Assembly (NCBI RefSeq): GCF_000224145.3
Contig: NC_020176.2
Coordinates: forward strand, 5,053,187-5,117,186
Direction of reading: 5' to 3'
Source of the DNA: Ciona intestinalis
Taxonomy: Eukaryota > Chordata > Ascidiacea > Phlebobranchia > Cionidae
Length of the DNA stretch: 64,000 nucleotides
Within the stretch, counting starts at the first letter, position 1. Each line of letters begins with the position of its first letter. Under the pieces are notes generated by a model. The model saw only the letters and a list, made by a program, of their open reading frames with translations, was not told the origin of the DNA and did no database searches. A program made the translations under genes and the position numbers. Positions 48,424-60,245 of the stretch are shown here, one piece after another.

Positions 48424-48764
48424 AGCAATATCTACACAACAACATTAAGGCCTCAAATAAGCTGAGTTATAAACTCGCGAAAGCGTATACAGTGAAGTCA
48501 CAATTGTAGGTTGCTACAGAGCGCTGTGTGACGTGTGAAACGGAAGCGATGGTGACTCTATAGAAACAGAAGCATCCTATTGCGTTGTGACATCACGAAC
48601 GCAATTCTTTCGTTGACTGGAAGGAATAAGTTGCACCGTGACGTAAAAATACACGCGGGTTGGACGTTGTGACGTCATAATACAATACTGCATGGTTCGT
48701 GATTCCAGATTCGATCCTTAAATTATAAGTTTCAATCTTCAGTTCGAATACTTAGGTGGCGGGT
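48424..48764. promoter_or_regulatory. Head-to-head intergenic region, likely bidirectional promoter
   Basis: 341 bases lie between the CARMIL start codon (minus) and the FN3 receptor start codon (plus). A TGACGTCA palindrome (CRE/ATF type) is at 48670-48677, but this word is common across the window. No clear TATA box is seen. An apparent splice-acceptor-like TAG sits just upstream of the CARMIL ATG, so a 5' non-coding exon may exist. Confidence 0.5.
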
Positions 48765-51401
48765 ATGTTGCTATTATTGATTCTGTACGGTAAGGACTGT
48801 GAGCAGTTATACGGTGAGCATTGGTTTTAAATGTATTTGTTGCAGTTTTATCGACAGTACCGGGTTCAAGAACCACCCTGGTGTGTACAGCGTTGAGCAG
48901 CAACTCTGTAAGAGTGACTTGGAAAACGAAAAGTGGTTTTCCAAACCTGCCTACTTTTTGGTCTTATTTCTACATAGTAAGTTGGTTTACTGCCGGTGAT
49001 TTTGAAAGTAACAACCCTTACGCCCTTAAGACTTACAGGGATTATGTGAACTTTTACTACGACGATGATTTAACCAGGTATGTGTTGAACTATGGGTGTG
49101 AAACACAACATTATAAACAAGAATGAGATCCCTTGGCATTAGAAATTTAAGGTCCCGGTTTTACTGTTACGTTAAAATTTATGTTGTGTTTAAATCAATT
49201 AAATATTTGAATTAGCATCTTCTACGCCATCTTGCGGTTAAGCAAAAGTCTTATAACGTGTTACGCAATTAAATTGGCGCCCAGTGTATTGTAATTAGTA
49301 ATAGTAAGTTTGAGACTCGACGCCGCAACCACTGGGTCAATTTGTGCTTAGCCAAGCCATTAAACGGCATTTGCTGCAATCCTGCACTCACTAATCAGTT
49401 GCATAAATTGTCAAGGTTACATATATGGTAGTTATAATAGGTATGAGGTGAATGAAATATAATGGGTTGTATAAATTGTCAAAGCTACATATGTGGCAAT
49501 TCGTAAACAGGCACAGGTGTAAGGAACTGAACACCCGTGTTTTAACCATCCAACCTAGATACTCGTACGATACTTCATACATCGAGACGTTGGAGGACGT
49601 TGCGGCTTCTCTTGGTTTAAAGATTTATTACCAAATTGTTCAGGGAAGTTTCCTCGAGTTTTCTATCGGGGTAACTCCAAACACAACGGTGAATATCGCA
49701 GTAAGAGGATTCAGTACAAAAGAGAGCGCATCGGATTCAGGTTATCCTGGTATTATATGGGAGTGCAATGTGAAGATACCGAATGCAGGTTAGTTTTTAA
49801 ATATGAGCACGATGGCAATAAATAAGATATAGTAGGCTGGGCGAGATGGTTTATTTTACTACGTTATTAGTAGTGTATTTGAATATATATGTTAGCGAAT
49901 GCACAGGAAACGTTGTACAGAACCGTGGGGCAAGATGGATACCGTTAACATATAATATCCCATATTTCCTAAACATGTTTTAAACAATTAACAGTATCCC
50001 ATCTTACCCCAAAGTGCTATGAGTAATTATATATTAATATATTTAATATTTATTACAGTTCCCCCCACCGCACCCGCCCCAGTTATAGTTTCGGGGAATC
50101 TACCGTGGATGTCATTCGTCATACTACCCATTGTTGTCGTCATAATACTAACATCCGCCACACTTTACATTGTGAGTTGATAATAGTATTTTATGACGTC
50201 ATTATTGATGTTTATTGGTCAAGCATTGTTTTTTATGGCACAGTGGTTTGAGCGCTGGCCTCTAGACCAGTGGATTTGAGTTCGAGGCTCGATGCTGCCA
50301 CTATTGCGGGCAAATGTGTATTTAAAAAAAGTTAACGACAATTGTTTTAACCTACAACGATGTCTTTCAGAGATATCGAAAGAAGAGAAAAAATAGAATC
50401 CTTACGTCACGAAGTCTCTATGACAACGCTGCAGATTGGACGAATCATCGACCTTTAAATACGCCCAAGTACAGCCATTATGTCGTCACAGCTAGTGATT
50501 GTTGGACGCCTTTGCCCACCGATTGTGACACATACAGCGAGGACAATGGATCGCCACTCAACTGTGACAGTCACGTGTTTCGTTATAGGTAAGTCACTCA
50601 CGCTATTTAGGAGTCGTGAGAATACGGTTATATAATTCTGTGGGTAATCTTTGTTTACCATCATAAGGGATAATAGAAAGGAGAAAGACAATTATTACAG
50701 TTTCTAAACGGCCCTCCTGGCATTTATATATCAACCGAAGTTTCGACGTCTTATACAGGTCATCTTGTCAGGGCTAACTAACAAGTTGCTTATTACGTCA
50801 TAACAGGCATTCATTAACAACTGTGACGGAAGAATCGTCATTATTGGGCGATGGATTGTCCACGACAGCCGACACCCATTATTGGTCGAGGGAAAAAAGC
50901 GCTGCTAAGCAACCGAAACCCCACGTGACTCGCTTATCCACTCCCAGGACGCCACGTAGCAAAGCTTCTCGTCGCAATATTTGGTCAAGGTGACGTCATC
51001 ATGACGTATTGTGTGACGTCGGTGTTTGAATATTTGCTGCTTTACCACAGTAGTAGCCTGTCTCTATAGACCAGAGAGTATGGGTTCGAGGCTCGATGTC
51101 GCTCCAAGCTAGTGATCACTAATTGGTTATCCGAATTGTCAGCCACACAGAGAAACAAACACCCACAAAGTTACATACATTGTAACTTGTAAGCGGGCAG
51201 CACGAGATGTATAAAATGAAACATCCGTGTTATAACGATTGTGGTTTCCCGCCACCCCAGAATGAATAAGTCAGATCTATCTATCTACACAGATCAAGCA
51301 AAGTATCCGATGCGTCCTCTATCTCACTCTGGTGGGCGGATGATGACGATTATGACGTCATAGAGCTACAAAGGAATCGAACTCACGTAACAATAGCATA
51401 G
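48765..51401 (+). CDS. Single-pass membrane protein with fibronectin-III-like ectodomain, complete
   Basis: Exons 48765-48789, 48846-49077, 49559-49788, 50059-50171, 50371-50588, 50807-50989 and 51293-51401 give 369 residues with phases 1, 2, 1, 0, 2, 2 and GT-AG at each junction. A short exon supplies a signal peptide (MLLLLILYVLSTVPG). The ectodomain begins LVCTALSSNSVRVTWKT, a typical FN3 A-B strand start, and has later strands FSIGVTPNTTVNIAVRGFST, ending at IWECNVKIPNA. Then a Pro-rich stalk, a TM helix (FVILPIVVVIILTSATLYI), a basic stop-transfer (RYRKKRKNR) and about 155 cytoplasmic residues rich in Ser/Thr/Tyr/Asp, ending THVTIA. The FN3 domain has an insert of about 40 residues around the YYDDDLTRYSYD region. 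No WSXWS cytokine-receptor motif and no Ig domain. I do not recognise the family. It diverges from CARMIL. Confidence 0.82.
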
Positions 51402-53030
51402 CAATATAATCACTTTTACGGCCTTTTTCAATTAGTTTGTTTTAATTTAATATTTACAAATTGCAACCGAGTGTGAATTACTTTTGTGAACCAAGTTATA
51501 AATATAGAATATGCAATGCTATAACCCAGTTACTCAATGCATATTACGTAATAAAACATGTTTTAAATATTAGCATATTTATACAGCATGCACAAAGACG
51601 GCATCGACGTGTTTCCCCGCACACCAATGTTGAAACACAAGCAAGTGGATTGCAACGTATAGGAACGCCCGCTGTGGTCCCGAGGGTGAGTGTCTGATGA
51701 GTCATAGATACCGATAATGACATCATAGACTAGCCTACTATGACGTAACAACCCAACCCACGAGTGGGAAATTTTAAAACACCCGGAAGTAGCATTATAC
51801 GTCACACCCTGTTTGTTTGTATACGATGTGTTAATGTCACATTTACAGGCGTGTGTGTCCTTAGGCGAGACGCTTACCGACAATTGCTACAACCCAGTGG
51901 TCTCCAATGGGTTGGCCAAATTTACATACATGATGTATCTCCATATATTTCCATATTCCATATATTTTAAATAAATGTAAACATGTCCTTTCGACGAAAA
52001 AATATTTACCTAAAACAAATTACGATGTAATACAAAGTTACATACGCGGTAACTTGTAAGCGGGCACGAGGTGTATGAAACAGAACACCTGTGTTATAAC
52101 GACTGTCATTGTCCCGCCATGTGAGGATACATCTATTCATTCATATATACCAAGGTTAGTTTAGTAACAACACATTACATTCCCAGCAACACAGGGGATT
52201 TCATTCCACAACCAAACCCCAACTTCGAGCTACCACCTCCTCTATGAATGTTTTGACCAAATGACGTCATATATCAACGTCACATCAACGAAAGAAAACA
52301 ATCGAATACAATATATTCTGTACAATTACCAACAAACAACATGTTAGTTGTGCAAACAATTGAAACAATAGGTCTTTGTTCTTCCTATGGTTGTGACGTA
52401 ATAATCAAACCGCGCAAGTTTAAGCGTCAAAAGAATTGATTGTAATTTTAAGTAATGACGTAATGGGAGAACCCCTGTCATGTAATATGAAATGCAAAAA
52501 CTTGAAACTTATCTCAAGGTTTATAAAGAGCGATGGGCGTTTGAAGGTAGACTGGATAAGTGTTTGAATATCACATCGAGATCGGGTTTAAATATCCAGT
52601 AATTTAACACTTTGCCTTTGGGCTATGATGTCGGGTTATAGGCGTGAACTAAATATTGGTATAAATAAAACAACTTTCGCGTTAGGAGGTAAACATAAGG
52701 TGTACACACACCGTAACACGTACGCTGCTACTTGCCGGGTTAGTTGGTTAAGGTATTGTGGGAAGAAACATTTTGCCTGTAGCCCCCAGGAGATCCTAGC
52801 TTGTAGTTTAGGCTCCAGTATATAAACATGCGATTTAGCGACAGAGTTACTTGACCAGATCGACCAGAACGAGGCACAAGATTTCCAGGAATATTCAGAC
52901 AAACTTTCCGGCATGATATATCCAAGGTTATAATTAGAAACTTCTAATTACAGAATTGGTTGCAACGTTTTAAATAAAACACTTGACTGTGACTGAACAA
53001 TCATTATTATTGACAGCATAGCACGCCATT
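51402..53030. other. Intergenic region between FN3 receptor and TSP1 gene
   Basis: FN3 gene 3' UTR, then a SINE body (51850-51915) and a copy of the dispersed element at 52031-52132. Open frames around 52625-52914 on both strands lack splice context or homology. I see no gene. Confidence 0.6.
51550..51555 (+). terminator. Polyadenylation signal of the FN3 receptor gene
   Basis: AATAAA about 150 bases after the TAG at 51399-51401. Confidence 0.5.
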
Positions 53031-56000
53031 ATGACGCGACAGAGGTGTTATTTATTTCTTTATTTATATTTGAATCTTGGCGGTTATTTCATGTCAATTG
53101 AAGCAATATCCACAGCGGGTAAGTTTTGGAAATATTTTTAATGAATTGATTGCGATCTTAACGTTATGGTGACCTGGGGTCAATGGAGATAGAACAGTTG
53201 CGGGAATTTGTTGCCAAATCAAGGCGTGTGTTTATCATAATCTTATTATACGATCACCTGCACTGATAAGTAGACACGGAAGCTGACTGCTACACTATAG
53301 TTGCCTCAATGTAGGATTAATGTCAACATTTAATTGACCAATTTAAATTTTATTGCGCATTAATTCTAGCGTGGTTGATTTCGTAGGAATTAATGTAATG
53401 TCTGTCGAAAGTGGAGTGAAAACTAACACTAGGCTCAAATTGCTACGCTTTCTTCTGAAAGAATGTAAGGTATTTATCCTCGCGCGGCGGGCAACGACAA
53501 TCATTATAACAGGATACATACACTGCATTTTAATATGTAGTATAGTATTATACATCTATAGTTAGATTTTCTACAAAGAGGCCAACTTTAACAGTAAAGA
53601 GTAAAAGTAACTTTCCATACAAAGATACAAACCTTTTCTACAAAGTATCTTTCCTTTACAGCTTTGTTATATCTTATACAACGACACCAAACCTTAACTT
53701 ACCAACACCGAGCCAACCAACGATCCACACCAAGGCCACAATGGTCGACATGGGAACAATGGACGTTATGCTCAAGTTCTACAACCGCAGGGGTGCGGGT
53801 TCGAAGCCGGGGATGCACTCTTGCCAGCTGTGACAGATTACCCGGGATGAACTTTGAAACACAGACTTGCAACATGAGTAGTAAGTATTGAACGAATGTA
53901 TCTTAATCAACCTCGAAGCAACGACAGTCGCTATAACACGAGTGTTCTGTTTCATACACCTCGTGTTCGCTAACGAGTTACCGTGTATGTAACTTGATAG
54001 TTTTTCTGTATGGCTGACAATTTAGACAATCCATGAGTGACTATTGAGTTCGAGCAATAATGTTAACCGGCTTTGATTGACAGCAGCCTTGTCGTTAATA
54101 CGTGTTGATCTCATTACGTCATTCCGTGTTAATCATATTCCATAGGTAGCTTGCGCAATGCGGCCGTTATCTGGGCAGGGCATACTGTGTACTAAACACA
54201 ACATAAATTTTCACCCAGCGCTTTATAGATTTTGCGGAAAAGAGAAATAAACCAAGGGTGTGTTCACTTAATGAATCAACCAATATACAGGACACACCTT
54301 GGTGATATTCCAAGAATAATTAGTTTCATCAACCATGCACATTCCCTAATGATATTTGAGGTGTTTAAATACCATAGCACAGTGTCCTGTTTATTTCTTC
54401 GATTTACCACCAAATGCTACACTTAATTGATATAGCGAAAATATGGGAGTCGCTATAACACGCGCAGGATAAAATAAATGAAAGAGCAGGATTGATTAAA
54501 GATACGTTGATGCTGTAACCTAATTACAAGCTTTATTAATGTATTTAAATTTATATCCATTTAAATATAAGTTGTTTTTTATCTCCATATATTTCCATAA
54601 CCCATATATTTTAAATAAATGTAAATATATCATTTCGACGAAAAAATATTTACCTGAAACAAATTATGATGTAATACAAAGTTACATACATTGTAACTTG
54701 CATACGTGGTAACTCGTAAGCGGGCACGAGGTGTATGACACGGGAAACCCGTGTTATAACGACTGCCGTTGGCCCAACGTAAAAGAGTGTTTTATTCAAT
54801 TACTTATTTAATCGTTAAGTAAACCAACAGAGAGCAAAGTTTTGAAACAATATCACAATTACAGACCGGCCACGCGCGCAGCGTAAGACGGAGTACATGG
54901 ACATGTGCACTAACGACGGCATGATGAACACCACCCTGTCGTGCAGATTGTACATGGAAAATCCCGAGATGGCGCAAACTATTTACCAAAGCTCAGGGTG
55001 AGGTATTTAATGAATAGGTCCACCCCAATTGTTGAGATAAGATCAAACACCTCCCATAAACACAGACACAGTATACCCTGGAGCGGATTTAAACAAAATG
55101 TAAAAGTATTTCTCATTTCCAATGCATGAAAATATCTTCATACAAGTTAAATAAAACAATGAAACTTGGCCAAAGTTAATACTGAGCAAAAACAAAATTA
55201 CTGCATCAAAGAAATACTGAGCAAAAACAAAATTACTGCATCATCGTGAAACAGCATATCACTAATACAACACAGACAAAATGCTTCTCTTGTATGCTGG
55301 TCCTAAACTAAACATAACTGATACCTAAAGTAATTATAGTATACTGTATACGAAGGAACGAACATTGCGTTTCTTTTACCAACTCCTATATTCAGATGCG
55401 TGTTTGAGATGGCGGACGCGTCAAGGAATCCAAGCGAGCGATCCAACATCGTGTTTGGTCGCAACCCGGTCACTAGCAGCGGGGAAATAAGTTTAAGCCA
55501 GCCCCACCAGGATGGAATGACCACATCCAACCTAGAGACTGGGAGATTCAATCAGGGAACCGGGCAGATAGTTGGAACACAAAGAAGCGCCCCTGATATC
55601 AACCAAAGTACACAATCCACAATTCTGTCGTCCTTTGCTATAGCGAGATACTGTTCAGGTATAACATGTAGTCATCGGCTAACGCAATTCTATGATATAG
55701 CACATGTTTTAGCTATAGAGAAATAAACGGATGTTGCGTAATATGATACAACGTGTTCTATTATGAACTTCATTGAAAAAATCTTTCCCCACGTTTTGAG
55801 TTTCTCCTATAGCTATCTATACGGCGTTATGTGGTTTTGTAGTAAAATATCTTGAAATCGTGACAACGCGAGTCTTAAAATAGCTCAGCCATCGCGTCCA
55901 AATAGATCACGCCCGTCTCTTAATCATAGGGCACGCTCAAAATAGTGTGTTGATGCAACTGGTGATATTTTCGGCGACAAAATGAAGGTCAGGTGTGACT

Positions 56001-56968
56001 TAAATATGTTTAGATATCTGCAGTGGATCTCTGGTCCCGGCCACAGGAGTGGCAGCCCTCGGCTTCAGTTCTGCAAGAACAGTGGCGGACGTGTTGTTCA
56101 TACTTTCAACGAATCCACTTTTAAAGGGAAATGCTGTCTTGTTGCAAATGAGATACAACGCATGTACGCAAGAATGCGCGTAAGTAAATACTATGAAGTA
56201 ACTTGCTTTGCAATGGCGGGGCAACGATAGATGTTATGACACGGGTGTTCTCTTTCATACACCTCGTCCGCTTACCACGTATGCAACTTTGTAGATGTTT
56301 ATTCTGTGGTTTACAAAGATTATGAATAATAGCGTTCAGTTCTCATTCGTTCCAGACATAAATGAATAAACTTGACTTTGGTAGCACGTGACAAACAGCG
56401 GTCTTTCAAACACTTCCATTATAAGGTTCTTTTGTTTAGACCAAAGTTGGCCCACCACCCCAACATCCAGGGTGCTACCATCAAGGTTCTAGTACAAATG
56501 AGGCAGTTGTTAAACAATGAGTAATAGATTTTCCATTGTGTATGGGTGAGGTCCTACGGTCCACAATTGGCCCAGTTTTAAACATCACAACAATGTCGTA
56601 TCGTCACCACGTTTAATTGCAGGACACTTGGCACTCGGTACGGGACTACCGGGTTAATACTTGCGCAGCAACGACAGCCCAACGTTGCGGGTTTGCGTGT
56701 TACGTTTAACATTGGTGAGGGCACGGGGCTTGGCAGGAAAAAACGAGATGCAGAGTGGGAGCAAAGAGCAAGAAGCAAGAGGAATGAGAGAAGCGAGACT
56801 AAGGAGCAAAAATCCCGAGTTAAAAGACAATCCTCATCAAGGTATTGGACCCCATGTTATGAACAGAGACGAACAACCAGCGATCCCCGTGTGTTGAGGT
56901 TGGATGGTACGCTTGGGGAATTATTCTTCTTCGAGAACAACCAACAGGTTCGTTTACATTTTGCTTAA
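53031..56968 (+). CDS. Secreted thrombospondin type-1 repeat protein with furin-type sites
   Basis: Exons 53031-53118, 53662-53880, 54865-54997, 55396-55658, 56014-56179 and 56623-56968 give 404 residues, phases 1, 1, 2, 1, 2. The first exon encodes a signal peptide (MTRQRCYLFLYLYLNLGG). The second holds a TSP1 repeat: WSTWEQWTLCSSS, then VRVRSRGC and FETQTCN. The next exons are Cys/Ser/Asn-rich without a named fold; one has LVPATGVAALGFSSARTV. The last exon has GRKKRDAEW and, 35 residues later, SRVKRQSSS; both fit R-X-K/R-R furin sites. The stop is TAA at 56966-56968, but a GTTCGT donor in phase 0 at 56948 could splice on instead, and no polyadenylation signal follows closely, so the 3' end is uncertain. 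Function unknown; TSP1 proteins usually bind matrix or glycosaminoglycan. Confidence 0.75.
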
Positions 56969-57611
56969 TTTAACATTGAAGTTTAACCTTTGCAGTTTGT
57001 TTGTAAGTTTATGGAATAGAACCTTTAGATTTAATGACCAAACTAAAAAAAAACTAAATGAACTTTACAACTTTTTATCTCCCGATCTCTGGTGTTTTGA
57101 TTTAGTGATATGAGACCTCTGTAAGAAACAGCGAGCGACATATGCGCATATATTTTAAGAAACACTAGGGTGGTCTTTAAGACAAGCCTATTTCATTTTA
57201 ATTTACCATTAATTGGTGCGTTATCACAAACTTACCTGCTATGTGTACTAAAGCCTTGCATCGCGTTTCATAACGTATTACACTGTATACCGATCATACA
57301 CGCATATTAGATTCCTATGGCGAATGCATAAACACCATGTTTACTACATTCATAGAAATTCATTCATACCTTGTGCCTTGGGAGGTCCCTTGGTAGGCGG
57401 GGTCTTTATTCTGCTGCTGAGTTGGTGACTCATGATATTACACAACAACCAGCCATTTGTAGGCAAGGCTATTTGCAAAGATTTGGTCTCATGATATTTC
57501 CTGACGTGAACGTAAGTAGTGTTAATATATGAATGTAACCTATTTATCCTCGCATGGCGGACAACGACAGTCGTTATAACACGGGTGTTCTGCTTCATAC
57601 ACCTCATGCAC

Positions 57612-58552
57612 ACTTACAAGTTACCACGTATGTAACTTTGTGATTGTTATTTGGATGGCACTACAGGGTTGGAACAATTACCGGTAAATAAATAGTAACA
57701 CCACCGACACCAGGACCTACCACAGTAACTACAACAACATGTCTTGTGATAGTGCCATGCTCTATTAGATTAGACTATGGCTGCATTAAGAAAAAAATCA
57801 AATTTGGCGCAAATATTAAAATAAACTAACAGCATTGTTACGTCACAGGGGACATTCTCATTTCGTAGCGGCGAATCGTTTACCGTTCGATTGGAACCTT
57901 TCTTACTCGAATCCCACTGCGCGCTATCTGTGCCGCGGGTAGGGTGAATCCTTGGTTTTAATTGATTCATAGTGTGTATGTTGTAACAATTGTGTTTAGA
58001 GATGAACAATCGTATTCGCGCAATTAAAATATAAATGGATACTTCTGTCAGTTTGTTACGTCATAAGTAGACACAACTATATATGATGACAAAACAGTAA
58101 AATAAATAACTTTTATTCACCTCGTGGCAGCTTACAAGTTACTACATATGTAATTTTGCGTGTGGCTATTTTTCTGAATTGCCGACAATTTGGACAATCC
58201 ATTAGTGTCCACTGGGTTGGAGCAATCTAGTATCTTGTGCAAGGGCACATCACACGCTCACAATGGTAGCCGCATCGAGCCTTGAACGCGTATCTTCTGC
58301 TGACTAATGATAATTATTCGAGACAAAGCAACCAGACAGCAGGTGTCGCTATACAATAGCTATGTTCGCGAACAAAGAACCGGAAGTTATAGAACAATCG
58401 CACGCAACGCGACAATTAACAATCGATAGAAGTTATACTCTCTCGATAACTAGAATAACAACATTTGTGACGAAAGAATGAACAATAAGTTTTAAAAGCA
58501 TGAACAAAGGAAAATACAAATAATAAATCCAACATACAAACAATGTATATTT
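57612..58552 (+). repeat. Exact 941-base duplicate, copy 1
   Basis: Identical by eye to 59305-60245 (offset 1,693). It ends exactly at the N block, while copy 2 continues into unique sequence. Confidence 0.9.
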
Positions 58553-59052
58553 NNNNNNNNNNNNNNNNNNNNNNNNNNNNNNNNNNNNNNNNNNNNNNNN
58601 NNNNNNNNNNNNNNNNNNNNNNNNNNNNNNNNNNNNNNNNNNNNNNNNNNNNNNNNNNNNNNNNNNNNNNNNNNNNNNNNNNNNNNNNNNNNNNNNNNNN
58701 NNNNNNNNNNNNNNNNNNNNNNNNNNNNNNNNNNNNNNNNNNNNNNNNNNNNNNNNNNNNNNNNNNNNNNNNNNNNNNNNNNNNNNNNNNNNNNNNNNNN
58801 NNNNNNNNNNNNNNNNNNNNNNNNNNNNNNNNNNNNNNNNNNNNNNNNNNNNNNNNNNNNNNNNNNNNNNNNNNNNNNNNNNNNNNNNNNNNNNNNNNNN
58901 NNNNNNNNNNNNNNNNNNNNNNNNNNNNNNNNNNNNNNNNNNNNNNNNNNNNNNNNNNNNNNNNNNNNNNNNNNNNNNNNNNNNNNNNNNNNNNNNNNNN
59001 NNNNNNNNNNNNNNNNNNNNNNNNNNNNNNNNNNNNNNNNNNNNNNNNNNNN
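58553..59052. other. Assembly gap (500 N)
   Basis: Exactly 500 N, flanked by copies of the same sequence, so it may not represent real missing DNA. Confidence 0.99.
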
Positions 59053-59335
59053 GGCAGGACAACGACAGTCGTTATAACACGGGTGTTCTGTTTCATACAC
59101 TTCGTGCCCGCTTACAAGTTACCACGTATGCAACTTATTTATCCTCGCATGGCGGACAACGACAATTGTTATAACACGGGTGTTCTGTTTCATACACCTC
59201 GTGTCCGCTTACAAGTTACCACGTATGTAACTTATGTATCCTCGCATGGCGAGGCAACGACAGTCATTATAACACAGGTGTTCTGTTTTATACACCTCGT
59301 GCCCGCTTACAAGTTACCACGTATGTAACTTTGTG
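59053..59335 (+). repeat. Three tandem copies of the dispersed ~95-base element
   Basis: Unit: CCTCGCATGGCGGACAACGA, then TTATAACACGGGTGTTCTGT, TTCATACACCTCGTGCCCGC and TTACAAGTTACCACGTATGT. Copies elsewhere, in either orientation: 14820-14913, 25566-25735 (two), 28295-28455 (two), 31755-31855, 33190-33224, 34577-34645, 37090-37165, 39648-39775 (two), 43055-43142, 44285-44370, 46130-46235, 46740-46855, 47815-47880, 51165-51272, 52031-52132, 53470-53515, 53915-54000, 54680-54780, 56210-56295, 57540-57640 and 62300-62415. No coding capacity. Confidence 0.85.
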
Positions 59336-60245
59336 ATTGTTATTTGGATGGCACTACAGGGTTGGAACAATTACCGGTAAATAAATAGTAACACCACCGA
59401 CACCAGGACCTACCACAGTAACTACAACAACATGTCTTGTGATAGTGCCATGCTCTATTAGATTAGACTATGGCTGCATTAAGAAAAAAATCAAATTTGG
59501 CGCAAATATTAAAATAAACTAACAGCATTGTTACGTCACAGGGGACATTCTCATTTCGTAGCGGCGAATCGTTTACCGTTCGATTGGAACCTTTCTTACT
59601 CGAATCCCACTGCGCGCTATCTGTGCCGCGGGTAGGGTGAATCCTTGGTTTTAATTGATTCATAGTGTGTATGTTGTAACAATTGTGTTTAGAGATGAAC
59701 AATCGTATTCGCGCAATTAAAATATAAATGGATACTTCTGTCAGTTTGTTACGTCATAAGTAGACACAACTATATATGATGACAAAACAGTAAAATAAAT
59801 AACTTTTATTCACCTCGTGGCAGCTTACAAGTTACTACATATGTAATTTTGCGTGTGGCTATTTTTCTGAATTGCCGACAATTTGGACAATCCATTAGTG
59901 TCCACTGGGTTGGAGCAATCTAGTATCTTGTGCAAGGGCACATCACACGCTCACAATGGTAGCCGCATCGAGCCTTGAACGCGTATCTTCTGCTGACTAA
60001 TGATAATTATTCGAGACAAAGCAACCAGACAGCAGGTGTCGCTATACAATAGCTATGTTCGCGAACAAAGAACCGGAAGTTATAGAACAATCGCACGCAA
60101 CGCGACAATTAACAATCGATAGAAGTTATACTCTCTCGATAACTAGAATAACAACATTTGTGACGAAAGAATGAACAATAAGTTTTAAAAGCATGAACAA
60201 AGGAAAATACAAATAATAAATCCAACATACAAACAATGTATATTT
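59305..60245 (+). repeat. Exact 941-base duplicate, copy 2
   Basis: Same sequence as 57612-58552; here it runs on without a break past 60245. Confidence 0.9.
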
